A stretch of DNA of 47,493 nucleotides from UBA2767 sp964194535 (GCA_964194535.1 CAXMMX010000114.1:1-47493), one strand, 5' to 3'; positions 1 to 9,369 are shown, counted from the stretch's first letter. Numbers and translations are program-made. The notes: a model not told the origin generated them from the sequence alone.

Positions 1-102
1 AAGCAGGTTCTGCTGGTAGGCCCACAGCTCGTCCGGCCCAAGCCGCTCTGTCTCTTTCAGGACCTCGCGGAACTTCAGAACCATCTCGTCAGTGCGATTC
101 AC
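1..102 (-). CDS. Unidentified protein, N-terminal fragment (runs off the window)
   Basis: Open reading frame leaving the left edge; only about 34 residues are visible. The start is a GTG at 102, preceded by GGGAG about seven bases upstream. The visible peptide is helical and charged and ends with ELWAYQQNLL, which loosely recalls the N-terminus of adenylate-forming (phenylacetate-CoA ligase-like) enzymes, but this is too little to name a product. It lies downstream of purA on the same strand with a 76-bp gap. Confidence 0.5.
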   Translation of the reverse strand, partial: MNRTDEMVLKFREVLKETERLGPDELWAYQQNLL

Positions 103-178
103 ATGCTGCTCCCAAACATCGTTTAGGAACGTTCAGGTGAAAGACATTCGGTGTCAATGAACGTATGTGGCGAGCCAC

Positions 179-1471
179 CTAATCCTCAAACGGATCATGC
201 ACGAGGATGGTGTCCTCGCGCTCGGGGCTGGTGGAGAGCATGGCGACGGGGGCCTCGATGAGTTCCTCCACCCGGCGCACATATTTGATGCAGTTGGCCG
301 GAAGGTCGGCCCAACTCCGCGCCCCGGCGGTCGATTCACTCCAGCCCTCAAGAGATTCGTAAACCGGTTCAACCCGGGCCTGCGCGCCTTCACTGGCGGG
401 AAGATGATCGACCGGCACACCGTCCAGGCGGTAGCCCACGCACAGTTTGAGCTCTTCAAACCCGTCCAGCACATCGAGCTTGGTCAGCGCGATGCCGTTG
501 ATGCCGGCCACCTTGATGGTTTGCCGCACCAGGCAGGCGTCAAACCAGCCGCAGCGGCGCGCCCGGCCCGTCACGGTACCGAATTCGCGGCCGCGCTCAC
601 CAAGCATCTGGCCCACCTCATCATGCAGCTCGGTCGGGAACGGCCCTTCGCCGACGCGCGTGGTGTAGGCCTTGGTGATGCCGAGCACATAGTTGAGCGC
701 AGAAGGGCCGATGCCGGTTCCCGTCGCGGCCTGCGCGGCAACCGTGTTGGAGGACGTCACAAAGGGGTATGTGCCGTGGTCGATATCGAGGAGAGCGCCT
801 TGCGCGCCTTCAAACAGGATCCGCTTTCCTTCACGGCGCGTGGCATCGAGCAGCGCCCATACGGTGTCCACAAAGGGCAGGATTTTGGGAGCGATCTCGC
901 TCAACTGGTCGCACAGGTCATCGGCGCTGATTTCCGGCTCACCCAGGCCCCGGCGCAGCGCGTTGTGGTGGGTGAGAATGCGTTCAATCTTGGCTTTGAG
1001 CGTTTTCAGGTTTTGCAAATCCATGACGCGAATGGCGCGCCGGCCGATCTTGTCTTCATAGGCCGGCCCGATACCACGCTTGGTGGTGCCTATCTTGCCC
1101 GCGCCCGCGGCCGCCTCGCGCAGCGCATCGAGCTCCCGGTGAAGCGGCAGGATGAGCGTCGCATTCTCGGCAATACGGAAATTATCGCGCGTGATTTCCA
1201 CGCCCAGGCCATGAAGCGTTTCCATTTCCTGAGCCAGCGCCCACGGATCAATCACCACGCCATTGCCTATGACCGCCAGCTTGCCCGGACGCACCACGCC
1301 CGATGGCAGCAGCGAGAGCTTGTAGGTTATGGCGTCAATGACCAGCGTGTGGCCGGCATTGTGGCCGCCCTGGAAGCGCACCACCACATCGGCACGTTCC
1401 GAAAGCCAGTCGACAATCTTTCCTTTGCCTTCGTCGCCCCACTGGGAGCCGACCACCACCACATTCGCCAT
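179..1471 (-). CDS. purA: Adenylosuccinate synthetase
   Basis: Catalyses the GTP-dependent joining of IMP and aspartate to adenylosuccinate, the first committed step from IMP to AMP, in the cytosol. The 430-residue length is normal for the family. The N-terminus carries the IMP/GTP loop QWGDEGKGK (about residues 10-18), followed by FQGGHNAGHT; the GTKRGIGPAY, TTRVGEGPFPTE and TVTGRARRCGWFD blocks are also present. ATG start at 1471. The leader carries a GC hairpin at 1519-1543 (listed separately). No other purine gene is nearby, so it is probably transcribed alone or with the truncated gene at the left edge. Confidence 0.98.
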   Translation of the reverse strand: MANVVVVGSQWGDEGKGKIVDWLSERADVVVRFQGGHNAGHTLVIDAITYKLSLLPSGVVRPGKLAVIGNGVVIDPWALAQEMETLHGLGVEITRDNFRIAENATLILPLHRELDALREAAAGAGKIGTTKRGIGPAYEDKIGRRAIRVMDLQNLKTLKAKIERILTHHNALRRGLGEPEISADDLCDQLSEIAPKILPFVDTVWALLDATRREGKRILFEGAQGALLDIDHGTYPFVTSSNTVAAQAATGTGIGPSALNYVLGITKAYTTRVGEGPFPTELHDEVGQMLGERGREFGTVTGRARRCGWFDACLVRQTIKVAGINGIALTKLDVLDGFEELKLCVGYRLDGVPVDHLPASEGAQARVEPVYESLEGWSESTAGARSWADLPANCIKYVRRVEELIEAPVAMLSTSPEREDTILVHDPFED

Positions 1472-1518
1472 AACCTTGTCCTGTCTAATTCAGTAAGCTT
1501 AAACCCATTAAACACCAA

Positions 1519-1543
1519 ACGGCCCCGCACATGCGTGGGGGCC
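1519..1543 (-). promoter_or_regulatory. GC-rich hairpin in the purA leader
   Basis: CGGCCCC (1519-1525) can pair with GGGGCCG (1537-1543) around a short loop that is itself partly self-complementary. On the minus strand the stem is followed by TTTGGTGTTT, so it looks like an intrinsic terminator or attenuator. It lies about 50 bases upstream of the purA ATG, and no minus-strand gene ends just upstream. Attenuation is an inference; a plain structural element is possible. Confidence 0.4.
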
Positions 1544-1629
1544 GTGTATATTTATAGCCTGAGTCTCGCCCCGATGCGAGCGCCATGAATTTTCTTTACG
1601 CAAAGGCATGCGCCGACTAACAGGTGGGC

Positions 1630-2529
1630 ATGATCTCCCGCCTGGCTGAAAAACTCTATTCAAACGCCTATCTGCTGCTATCACTGACGGCGCTGTTCTG
1701 GGCCGGGAACTTCGTTCTTGGCCGCGGCGTGCATGAGCATGTGCCGCCCATCGCGCTGGCCTGGACGCGTTGGTGCCTAGCCACGCTCATAATCCTGCCC
1801 TTCGCAATATCCCACCTGAAGCGCGACTGGCCGGCCATCCGCGCCTCCATGCCGCTGCTGCTGTTCTTCGGCATCATCGGCGTCGGCGCCTTCAACACGC
1901 TCAGCTACACCGGCCTCAACTACACCACCGCGCTCAATGCGTTGGTGATGCAATCGAGCGGGCCTGTCCTGATCGTCCTGGTGAGCTTTTTGATATTCGG
2001 CGATCAGGTTTCACCGCGCCAGGTATTCGGCATCACGCTCTCGCTTGCTGGCGTGCTGGTCATGGTCGCGCGCGGGAACCCCGATGTGCTGGCGGGATTT
2101 GAACTCAACCGCGGAGATCTCCTGATCATCGCCGCGCTGGCACTCTGGGGGCTCTACACCGCTTATCTGCGCAAGCGGCCGGCCATTCACTGGCTGAGCT
2201 TTACAGCGACGACTTTTTTCATCGGCGCGGTCATCAACACGCCGTTTTTTGTGTGGGAACACCTGTCCGTCAGAAAGCTGCAGCTTGATACGCAAACCAT
2301 CGCGGCGATCGCCTATGTGTCGATCTTCCCTTCGGTGCTGGCCTATATCTGCTTCAACAGGGGCGTGGAACTGATCGGCGCGAACCGCGCCGGCGTGTGC
2401 CTGCACCTGGTGCCCCTGTTCGGAGCCGTGCTCGCCATTACACTGCTCGGCGAAGCGCCAAGCGCGTACCATTTCATTGGCATCGCCCTCATAATCGCCG
2501 GCGTAAGTCTGGCTGCGCGCAAGGGCTAG
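1630..2529 (+). CDS. DMT-superfamily (EamA-type) transporter
   Basis: Inner-membrane permease of the drug/metabolite transporter superfamily, about 299 residues with ten predicted membrane segments arranged as two EamA repeats. The first repeat starts with ALFWAGNFVLGRGVH, the second with GDLLIIAALALWGLYTAYLRK; the segment near the end (NRGVELIGANRAG, then GEAPSAYHFIGIALIIAGV) is characteristic of the family. The substrate cannot be read from sequence. A GTG at 1624 is possible, but the ATG at 1630 has AGGTGG just upstream and is preferred. It is the only plus-strand gene in this part and converges on fhs. Confidence 0.9.
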   Translation: MISRLAEKLYSNAYLLLSLTALFWAGNFVLGRGVHEHVPPIALAWTRWCLATLIILPFAISHLKRDWPAIRASMPLLLFFGIIGVGAFNTLSYTGLNYTTALNALVMQSSGPVLIVLVSFLIFGDQVSPRQVFGITLSLAGVLVMVARGNPDVLAGFELNRGDLLIIAALALWGLYTAYLRKRPAIHWLSFTATTFFIGAVINTPFFVWEHLSVRKLQLDTQTIAAIAYVSIFPSVLAYICFNRGVELIGANRAGVCLHLVPLFGAVLAITLLGEAPSAYHFIGIALIIAGVSLAARKG

Positions 2530-2534
2530 AGCAT

Positions 2535-2614
2535 GTTCCGAGGCGCAGCGGAGGCAAGGCCGAATGGCCGCCGCCCGTTAGGGCGCGCCCGCGCAGGCCC
2601 GCGAAGCGGAACAG
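2535..2614. repeat. Imperfect palindrome between convergent genes
   Basis: TGTTCCG (2535-2541) and CGGAACA (2608-2614) face each other around a GC-rich core that has further short self-complementary stretches. It fills the space between the DMT gene and fhs, which converge here, and could act as a bidirectional terminator. It resembles intergenic palindromes common in alphaproteobacteria, but family membership cannot be shown from one copy. Confidence 0.4.
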
Positions 2615-2626
2615 CCGTGAGCGATA

Positions 2627-4297
2627 TTAAGACAATCCCACGATCTGGCCGTCGTCACCGATCTTGATGTGGTGCGAGGCAGGCTCGCGCGGCAGGCCCG
2701 GCATGGTCATGATGTCGCCGGCGATAACCACCACGAACCCGGCGCCGGCCGACAGGCGCACTTCGCGGATCGGGATCACATGACCGCTTGGAGCAGAACG
2801 CAGCGTCGGGTCGGTTGAGAAGGAATACTGGGTCTTGGCCATGCAGACTGGCAATTTGCCGAAACCGTTTTTCTCCAGCCGCTTGAACTGGTTCCGCACG
2901 GCCTTGTCGCCAATGATATCGTCAGCGCCATAAAGCTTGGTGGCGATGGTCTTGACCTTGTCCCAAAGCGGCATGTCGTCTTCGTAAAGCGGCTTGAATT
3001 TGGCCTTGCCTGAATCGGCCAGGGCCGAAACCTTCTGCGCCAGTTCTTCCGCGCCCGCGCCGCCGTCGGCCCAGTGTGAACAGATGGAGACATCGGCGCC
3101 ATTTTCCTTGGCGATGTCAGCAATGGCTTCCAGCTCGGCATCCGTGTCCGTTGGGAAGCGGTTGACCGCAACCACAACCGGCACGCCAAAGGAATTCAGA
3201 TTCTTGATATGCCGGGCGATATTGGGGGCGCCCTTCTTGATGGCCTCCACATTCTCTGATTTGAGAGCGTCTTTTTCCACGCCGCCATGCCATTTGAGGG
3301 CCTGTGATGTCGCAACCAGAACCACCGCGGTCGGGTCCAGGCCTGCTTTACGGCATTTGATGTCGAAGAATTTCTCAGCACCCAGGTCGGCGCCGAAACC
3401 GGCTTCCGTCACCACATAGTCAGCCATGCCAAGGGCCGTCCTGGTTGCCAGAACCGAGTTGCAGCCATGGGCGATGTTGGCAAACGGGCCGCCATGAATG
3501 AAGGCCGGGTTATTCTCAAGCGTCTGCACCAGGTTCGGAGACAGGGCATCTTTAAGCAGCACCGTCATGGCGCCATGGGCCTGAATATCCGCTGCCGTTA
3601 TCGCTTTGCCCTTGCGAGTGTAGCCAACGATGATGTTGCCAAGCCGCTCTTCTAGATCGCGCATGTTATTCGATAGGCAGAAGATCGCCATCACTTCTGA
3701 CGCCACGACGATGTCGAAGCCATCTTCACGCGGGAAGCCATTAGTCCGCCCGCCGAGTGAATTGACGATATTGCGCAATGCGCGGTCGTTCATGTCGACA
3801 ACGCGCTTCCAGGATATCCGCCGCTCGTCGATTTCAAGCTCGTTGCTCCAATAAATATGATTGTCGACCATGGCCGCCAGCAGATTGTTGGCTGCGGCAA
3901 TAGCGTGAAAATCACCGGTGAAGTGCAGGTTGATCTGCTCCATCGGCACCACTTGCGCATACCCGCCGCCAGCCGCCCCGCCCTTCATGCCGAACACCGG
4001 GCCGAGGGAAGGCTCACGGATGCAGATCATCGTTTTTTTGCCAATCCGGTTCAGCGCATCACCAAGTCCAACAGTCGTGGTGGTCTTGCCTTCACCGCTC
4101 GGGGTCGGCGAAATTGCTGTCACAAGGATCAGCTTGCCATTCGGCTTTTCGGCTATTTTCTCAACGTGGCTGAGTTCAATTTTCGCAATATGCGGCCCGT
4201 GTTGCAGCACGGCATTATCAGGAATGCCGATCTTGCTGGAAATTTCAGTGATTGGCTTGAGGTTTGCTGCACGCGCAATTTCTAGATCAATGTTCAT
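2627..4297 (-). CDS. fhs: Formate--tetrahydrofolate ligase
   Basis: ATP-dependent formation of 10-formyl-THF from formate and THF in the cytosol, feeding one-carbon metabolism. From the ATG at 4297 the protein is 556 residues, the usual family length. The nucleotide-binding stretch SPTPSGEGKTTTTVGLGDAL lies near residue 65, and the substrate-loop region GMKGGAAGGGYAQVVP follows. The open frame extends 36 codons further upstream, but those residues are unlike the family and MNIDLEIAR matches the usual start. It may act alongside the 5-formyl-THF cyclo-ligase and FolP encoded elsewhere in the window. Confidence 0.97.
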   Translation of the reverse strand: MNIDLEIARAANLKPITEISSKIGIPDNAVLQHGPHIAKIELSHVEKIAEKPNGKLILVTAISPTPSGEGKTTTTVGLGDALNRIGKKTMICIREPSLGPVFGMKGGAAGGGYAQVVPMEQINLHFTGDFHAIAAANNLLAAMVDNHIYWSNELEIDERRISWKRVVDMNDRALRNIVNSLGGRTNGFPREDGFDIVVASEVMAIFCLSNNMRDLEERLGNIIVGYTRKGKAITAADIQAHGAMTVLLKDALSPNLVQTLENNPAFIHGGPFANIAHGCNSVLATRTALGMADYVVTEAGFGADLGAEKFFDIKCRKAGLDPTAVVLVATSQALKWHGGVEKDALKSENVEAIKKGAPNIARHIKNLNSFGVPVVVAVNRFPTDTDAELEAIADIAKENGADVSICSHWADGGAGAEELAQKVSALADSGKAKFKPLYEDDMPLWDKVKTIATKLYGADDIIGDKAVRNQFKRLEKNGFGKLPVCMAKTQYSFSTDPTLRSAPSGHVIPIREVRLSAGAGFVVVIAGDIMTMPGLPREPASHHIKIGDDGQIVGLS

Positions 4298-4552
4298 AAC
4301 CGGCACCCGATATTGTTTGCTGCGTAAGGTCTGATGTCGCTGGATTTCCTGTTTGTATAAAGTATACCAGAATGCATGTATACCACCCACCAGGCGAGCA
4401 CGCACGGCATTTCCACCCTGTAAACAGGTTCAATTACAGCAGAACCCATGTGAAGGGATCAACACAAAGAATCCATCTCCTGCAGCGCAATGCCGCCACA
4501 GGCCGGATTGATGTGGAAATTTGTAAGAGGTGGAATCGCGACGCCGCAATTA

Positions 4553-4915
4553 TTACTCGGCAGCCTCTTTTAACTTATGATTGCCGGAATCCTTGCTGTG
4601 GCGCACCGCCCCGGTGAATTCAGCGCCATGATCGATTGACAGCGTCTGGCTGGAGATATTCCCTTCCAGTATGCATCCCTCCTTGAGTTCGACACTGCCG
4701 GAATTGATCATGCCATGAATGGTCCCTTCGACGAGAACATCATTGGTGTTGATATCACCGGTGATCCTGCCGCTCTTGCCAACAAACAGGGATACGCACA
4801 AGATATTTCCCTCAACCTGACCCTCGATTATCAGATCGCTCTTGCATTTTATTTCGCCGTTGACGATCAGATCCTTACCGATCACCGAACAGTCTTTCTT
4901 GTCCTCATCCCACAT
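4553..4915 (-). CDS. Bactofilin family polymer-forming protein
   Basis: Small cytoskeletal protein of about 120 residues. The body is a right-handed beta-helix-like repeat: CSVIGKDLIVNGEIKC, LIIEGQVEGNI, VGKSGRITGDINTND, VEGTIHGMI and GCILEGNI are successive short beta rungs with G/N turns, as in the bactofilin (DUF583) core, flanked by a short N-terminal tail. Bactofilins polymerise without nucleotide and scaffold cell-envelope enzymes. I chose the ATG at 4915 because it follows the upstream stop by 14 bases; a GTG at 4966 would overlap that gene by 37 bases. Probably co-transcribed with the upstream hypothetical gene. Confidence 0.85.
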   Translation of the reverse strand: MWDEDKKDCSVIGKDLIVNGEIKCKSDLIIEGQVEGNILCVSLFVGKSGRITGDINTNDVLVEGTIHGMINSGSVELKEGCILEGNISSQTLSIDHGAEFTGAVRHSKDSGNHKLKEAAE

Positions 4916-4929
4916 CTCTTTTTGGATCC

Positions 4930-5394
4930 TTAATGGGGTTTGTGCTTCAACTTCGAGGACGCCCACCCGTCTACTTTGGATGACGCCTCATCAACAGCAC
5001 GGAACCGGCCAACCGTTTCAGATGCCAGACGCACCAGCCACCCAGGCAGCTTTGCCGCCTGCCGGGCGTGTGGGTCACTCGTTCTGCGCATGTTGAGATG
5101 TTCTGAAAGTCTGTCCCGGCTCGCAGACGAGACAAAGCGCTCTTCCGAGAGGAACAAAGGGTTGCGACGCGTCACTCGCTTAACCCGCCTGCGGGATGCT
5201 TTTAGGAAATGCTGGCGATGAAGAGTGAGCTGACCCCGGCGCGTAATCTCACAGCACCCGAGCACCTTTATCACAAGGCCGAGCGCCGATAATCTTGCCA
5301 CGGAATCGACAGGGAGATCGCCGATTTCGAGCGGCACAGAATTGAGCCGCTCCAGCAAAGAGATATCCTTACTACGCAACTTGATACGCGACAC
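4930..5394 (-). CDS. Hypothetical protein with possible winged-helix N-terminus
   Basis: 154 residues from a GTG start with GGAG seven bases upstream. I do not recognise a named family. Residues 9-60 look like a compact helical domain ending in a beta hairpin (ITRRGQLTLHRQ), which could be a degenerate winged helix; the middle is very basic (SRRRVKRVTRR) and the C-terminus contains an amphipathic helix. It is followed at once by the bactofilin gene on the same strand, which suggests a two-gene unit. DNA binding is only an inference. Confidence 0.55.
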   Translation of the reverse strand: MSRIKLRSKDISLLERLNSVPLEIGDLPVDSVARLSALGLVIKVLGCCEITRRGQLTLHRQHFLKASRRRVKRVTRRNPLFLSEERFVSSASRDRLSEHLNMRRTSDPHARQAAKLPGWLVRLASETVGRFRAVDEASSKVDGWASSKLKHKPH

Positions 5395-5558
5395 GGTTGA
5401 ACTCCGAACTCAATACTAAACACAACCGCCGCAAGCATTAGATTATAGGGTGTTTGGCCACACCAACAAGGGTAAAACGTGGTTACCACTGCCACGCGAC
5501 AGAAACGTAACAGCGATCATCGCGCCCCGGCATTGCACAAGCGCTGTGCTTGTCCGGA

Positions 5559-7139
5559 TCAGAAGCTCAACCTGGCCGCTTGTATCACGTGCGGCAAGGC
5601 GCGCACTTTGGCAAATACTTCGTCGGTAATCGGTGCGTCCGTTTCAACGAGCGCGATAGCGTTTCCGCCCGGTTCGTCACGCCCCAGATTGAATGTCGCA
5701 ACGTTGACGCCATTGTCTCCGAACACGGTGCCCAGAGCGCCGATAAAGCCCGGTTTATCCGCATTTGTCGTGTAAAGCATATTAGGCCCGAGTTCGGCCT
5801 CCATATTGATGCCTTTCACCTGGATGATGCGCGGCTTTCCATCGGAAAAGACGGTTCCCGCCACCGAGCGCTCCTGTCTTTCGGTAACCAGGGTCAGACG
5901 CATATAGCTCTCATACGCGCCCTCCTGGCCGCGTGTGGTTTCCTCAATGCCAATGCCCCGCTCCCTGGCCATGGCCGGCGCGCTGACCATGTTCACGTCC
6001 TGCAGCATGGGCCGCAATACACCGGCCAGGGCTGCCGATGACAGGGCATTGGTATTCAATTCGGCAATATCACCGGCATATTCGAACCGCACTTCCTTCA
6101 GACCGCTCTCGGTCAGTTGCCCGGCAAATGATCCCAACTGCTCGGCGAGCTTCACGAAGGGCTTCAGGCGCGGGGCTTCCTCAGCGGAAATGGAGGGGAA
6201 ATTGATGGCGTTGGTAATAGCGCCGGTCAGCAGATAATCGGCCATCTGCTCGGCCACCTGCACCGCGACATTTTCTTGCGCTTCAGCCGTGGCCGCGCCC
6301 AGATGCGGCGTACAGATGATATTGGGTATGCCGAACAGGCTGTTTTTAATGGCCGGTTCTTCAGCGAACACGTCGAGCGCCGCCCCCGCCACATGGCCCG
6401 AATCGAGCGCCGCCTTGAGCGCTTGTTCGACAATCAGACCGCCTCGGGCGCAGTTGATGATGCGAATGCCTGCCCGCATCTTCTTCAGCGCCTTGGCGTC
6501 AATGATATTGCGCGTCTTGTCGGTGAGCGGCGTGTGCAGCGAGAGAAAATCGGACCGTTCAAACAAATCGTCCAGTTCCACCTTTTCAACGCCAAGCTCC
6601 AGAGCACGTTCGGGGTACAGAAAAGGATCATAGGCGAGCACCTTCATTTTCAGTCCAAGCGCGCGTTCCGCGACAATCGACCCGATATTGCCGCAACCGA
6701 TGATCCCCAGCGTCTTGCTCGTGACCTCGACGCCCATAAAGGCTGACTTCTCCCACTTGCCTGCCTGGGTCGAGGCATTGGCCGCGGGGATTTGCCGCGC
6801 CAGCGCCAGCATGAGCGAAATGGCGTGCTCTGCGGTTGTTATGGAATTGCCAAACGGCGTATTCATCACGATGATGCCGCGCGCGGTCGCAGCATTGATG
6901 TCGATATTATCAACACCAATCCCGGCCCGGCCGATAACCTTCAGTCTGTCGGCCCTGGCAATGATTTTTTCGCTCGCCTTGGTCGCCGAGCGCACCGCCA
7001 GCCCGTCATAGCCGCCGATGATGCCGGCGAGCTCAGCCTTTTCGAGGCCTGTTTTCACATCCACCTCGATGCCGCGGCCGGCGAAAACCTTCTCCGCGAG
7101 CGGGCTGAGCTTGTCTGAAATAAGAACGCGTGAGGCCAT
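5559..7139 (-). CDS. serA: D-3-phosphoglycerate dehydrogenase
   Basis: NAD-dependent oxidation of 3-phosphoglycerate to 3-phosphohydroxypyruvate, first step of serine synthesis. The 526 residues correspond to the long form: N-terminal substrate domain, Rossmann fold with GCGNIGSIVAERALGL near residue 148, catalytic motifs NCARGGLIVEQAL and TPHLGAATAEAQENVA, an intervening allosteric (ASB) domain and a C-terminal ACT domain (NMLYTTNADKPGFIGALGTV to the end), which normally binds serine for feedback control. It follows serC with a 76-bp gap, so the two form a serine operon transcribed from upstream of serC. Confidence 0.98.
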   Translation of the reverse strand: MASRVLISDKLSPLAEKVFAGRGIEVDVKTGLEKAELAGIIGGYDGLAVRSATKASEKIIARADRLKVIGRAGIGVDNIDINAATARGIIVMNTPFGNSITTAEHAISLMLALARQIPAANASTQAGKWEKSAFMGVEVTSKTLGIIGCGNIGSIVAERALGLKMKVLAYDPFLYPERALELGVEKVELDDLFERSDFLSLHTPLTDKTRNIIDAKALKKMRAGIRIINCARGGLIVEQALKAALDSGHVAGAALDVFAEEPAIKNSLFGIPNIICTPHLGAATAEAQENVAVQVAEQMADYLLTGAITNAINFPSISAEEAPRLKPFVKLAEQLGSFAGQLTESGLKEVRFEYAGDIAELNTNALSSAALAGVLRPMLQDVNMVSAPAMARERGIGIEETTRGQEGAYESYMRLTLVTERQERSVAGTVFSDGKPRIIQVKGINMEAELGPNMLYTTNADKPGFIGALGTVFGDNGVNVATFNLGRDEPGGNAIALVETDAPITDEVFAKVRALPHVIQAARLSF

Positions 7140-7215
7140 CTTTTCTCTCCATGTGCCGCCGGGGCGGCAAAATCCCGCCGGCGAAAAATTGATCCGTTGT
7201 GTGTTGGCCGTGCGC

Positions 7216-8391
7216 CTAAGCAGCTTCCGCGACTGCGGTTTTGACGCTTTGAAAAGCCCAGTCCAGCCACGGCATCAGTGCTTCAAGGTCCGATGTTTCG
7301 ACCGTGGCTCCGGCCCAGATGCGCAGGCCCGGCGGCGCATCGCGATGGGCCACGATGTCATAAGCCACACCTTGCTCCTCCAGCTGCCACGCCAGTCTTT
7401 TGACAAACGCCCTCTGGCCGTCTTCAGCTAGCGCGTTGACGGCTGGATCGATGATTTTGAGGCATATGGACGTATTGGAGCGGCTCTCGCGCTCACGGCC
7501 CAGGAACTCCACCCACGGCGTATTCCCGACCCAGCCGGCAATCACCTGCGCATTGGCGTCAGCCCGTGACATAAGAGCTTCCAGCCCGCCCACACTCCGC
7601 GCCCAGTCGAGCGTATCGAGCCAGTCCTCCACGCACAGCATGGAAGGCGTGTTGATGGTCGAGCCTGTGAAAACGTCGTCGATCAGCTTGCCGCCCTTGG
7701 TCAGACGGAAGATCTTCGGCAGCGGCCAGGGCGGCGTATAGCTCTCGAGGCGTTCAACCGCGCGGGGGGAGAGCACCAGCATGCCATGCGCCGCCTCACC
7801 GCCGAGCGCTTTTTGCCAGGAGAAGGTAGTCACGTCGAGTTTGGGCCAGTCGAGATCCTGCGCGAAGGCCGCGGAGGTTGCATCACAGATGGTCAGCCCT
7901 TGCCGGTCTTCCGCAATCCAGTTGCCGTCAGGCACGCGCACGCCAGATGTCGTTCCGTTCCATGTGAACACCACGTCGCGGGTGAAATCGACTTCCGAAA
8001 GCTCAGGCAATTCGCCATACCCGGCTTCGATGACGCGGACGTCTTCAAGCTTGAGCTGGCTCACCACATCGGTAACCCAGCCCTTGCCAAAGCTCTCCCA
8101 GACCAGCATATCGACGCCGCGCGCGCCTAACAGCGACCACAGCGCCATTTCCATGGCGCCGGTGTCTGAAGCCGGAACGATGGCCACGCGATAGCCCTGC
8201 GGCAGGCCAAGCAGCTCACCGGTGCGCTCGATAGCCAATTTGAGCCGGGCCTTGCCCTCGCTGGCGCGGTGCGAGCGGCCGAGAAAGGCGTTTTTGAGAT
8301 TGTCGAGGGAATAGCCCGGATGCTTTGCACACGGACCCGAAGAAAAGCGCGGATTGACTGGCCGCGCGTCCGGCTTCACAAGTTCGGTCAT
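7216..8391 (-). CDS. serC: Phosphoserine aminotransferase (alpha-type SerC)
   Basis: PLP-dependent transamination of 3-phosphohydroxypyruvate with glutamate to phosphoserine, the second step of serine synthesis. The 391 residues match the SerC subfamily found in alphaproteobacteria and methanogens rather than the shorter E. coli form. The PLP lysine is in TTFSWQKALGGEAAHG; NPRFSSGPCAKHPGY at the N-terminus and VFTWNGTTSGVR are family blocks. First gene of a serC-serA unit, with a hairpin 26 bases before its ATG that may be the serC leader motif. Confidence 0.97.
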   Translation of the reverse strand: MTELVKPDARPVNPRFSSGPCAKHPGYSLDNLKNAFLGRSHRASEGKARLKLAIERTGELLGLPQGYRVAIVPASDTGAMEMALWSLLGARGVDMLVWESFGKGWVTDVVSQLKLEDVRVIEAGYGELPELSEVDFTRDVVFTWNGTTSGVRVPDGNWIAEDRQGLTICDATSAAFAQDLDWPKLDVTTFSWQKALGGEAAHGMLVLSPRAVERLESYTPPWPLPKIFRLTKGGKLIDDVFTGSTINTPSMLCVEDWLDTLDWARSVGGLEALMSRADANAQVIAGWVGNTPWVEFLGRERESRSNTSICLKIIDPAVNALAEDGQRAFVKRLAWQLEEQGVAYDIVAHRDAPPGLRIWAGATVETSDLEALMPWLDWAFQSVKTAVAEAA

Positions 8392-8434
8392 GATATTCTA
8401 CCCTTACAGATAGCTGCCCCTCGTTGGGGAGGGG
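8392..8434 (-). promoter_or_regulatory. Candidate serC leader element
   Basis: On the minus strand CCCCTC and GAGGGG (8417-8434) form a six-pair hairpin about 26 bases before the serC ATG. A conserved 'serC' RNA motif is known in leaders of alphaproteobacterial serC-serA operons; position and operon fit, but I cannot align this to the motif's covariance model from memory, so the assignment is tentative. Confidence 0.35.
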
Positions 8435-8570
8435 TGTCCCACTTGCGGAATTAGGCGTCAAAGCCGCCCAAGTCAAGCGGCAGTTGGTTTGGACCAGCTT
8501 CCCCATCACAGACAAATGGCCGCACTCACAAACCATATGCACGTCTGCGGCCCGATCGCTTGGCGGGCAC

Positions 8571-8598
8571 AAAAAAGCGGCGGGATCGCTCCCGCCGC
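8571..8598 (-). terminator. Rho-independent terminator of the outer-membrane barrel gene
   Basis: A perfect nine-pair stem, GCGGCGGGA / TCCCGCCGC with a four-base loop (8577-8598), is followed on the minus strand by six T. It lies about 70 bases after the stop of the barrel gene at 8668 and separates it from serC. Confidence 0.9.
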
Positions 8599-8667
8599 AG
8601 GTTACAGTTGGGGATGGTTACACAGGCTTACTTTTTCTGGCGTGGTGGCCTTCGGTCAATCTCAGCC

Positions 8668-9369
8668 CTAATTCAATTCGTATCGAAAGCCGATACGCAG
8701 CTCATGTGAATAACTGTCTTCGACACCCAGTGCACCGGTTGTCGCAGTGCTTTTTGTCTGGGCCTCACCCAGATACAAAAATCTGTAGCCTGCATCGAAC
8801 AGCCACTCGCCGCGCAACCGGTAGCTGAAGCCGGCCATTAGAGCGCCGGCCAGGTCAATATTGTCATCGCTCTGCGTTGCCCCGTTTATTTCGTCCATCT
8901 CGTTCAGGGTAAAACCAAGACCGACACCCACATATGGCGAAAAGTGATCCCGGCCGCGGATATCGTAGTAGAGGTTGGCCAGGGCGACAGTGCTGGACAA
9001 TTCAGCCACAGACTGGGTGGCAGTCACCGGATTGGTGCCTTTCACGTCTGTTTCGATGCGCTGATCGACGGTGATGTCACCGCGAACATTATCCCCGAAA
9101 TTGTATCCGATGCCCCCGCCGATGCTCCAGCTATCGTCCATACCGGTTCCGGTGAATGCCGTGCCTGAGCGGCTCATGTCTGGGTCTTCATTAAAGGCAA
9201 AACCAATATCGCCGCGCAGATACCAGGCGGAATAATCCGGAATGGGTATGGCCGAAGGCACCGCCACCACCGGCTCGGGCGGATATCTGAAACCCGCTGC
9301 GGCGGCTCCCGTGACCGGCCCGGCAACAAGCGCGCACGCGACCAGTAATGTACGGCTCCAAGTGCCCAT
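8668..9369 (-). CDS. Outer-membrane beta-barrel protein (OmpA/Omp25-like)
   Basis: 233 residues with a cleavable signal peptide (RTLLVACALVAGPVTGAAAA), a short proline-rich spacer, then alternating strands typical of an eight-stranded OmpA-like barrel: SAWYLRGDIGFAF at the first strand and HELRIGFRYELN at the C-terminal end with a terminal aromatic-containing strand. It is probably a surface structural protein. No peptidoglycan-binding domain is present. The same architecture (lead WYLRGDIG / IYLRSYIG, end ELRIGFRYEL / DVHIGLRWAL) recurs in the gene at 25002-25835, so the two are distant paralogues. It has its own terminator. Confidence 0.85.
   Translation of the reverse strand: MGTWSRTLLVACALVAGPVTGAAAAGFRYPPEPVVAVPSAIPIPDYSAWYLRGDIGFAFNEDPDMSRSGTAFTGTGMDDSWSIGGGIGYNFGDNVRGDITVDQRIETDVKGTNPVTATQSVAELSSTVALANLYYDIRGRDHFSPYVGVGLGFTLNEMDEINGATQSDDNIDLAGALMAGFSYRLRGEWLFDAGYRFLYLGEAQTKSTATTGALGVEDSYSHELRIGFRYELN

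Noticed and set aside
167..1588. 473-codon plus-strand frame across purA
   Set aside because: Antisense shadow of a complete and well-conserved purA.
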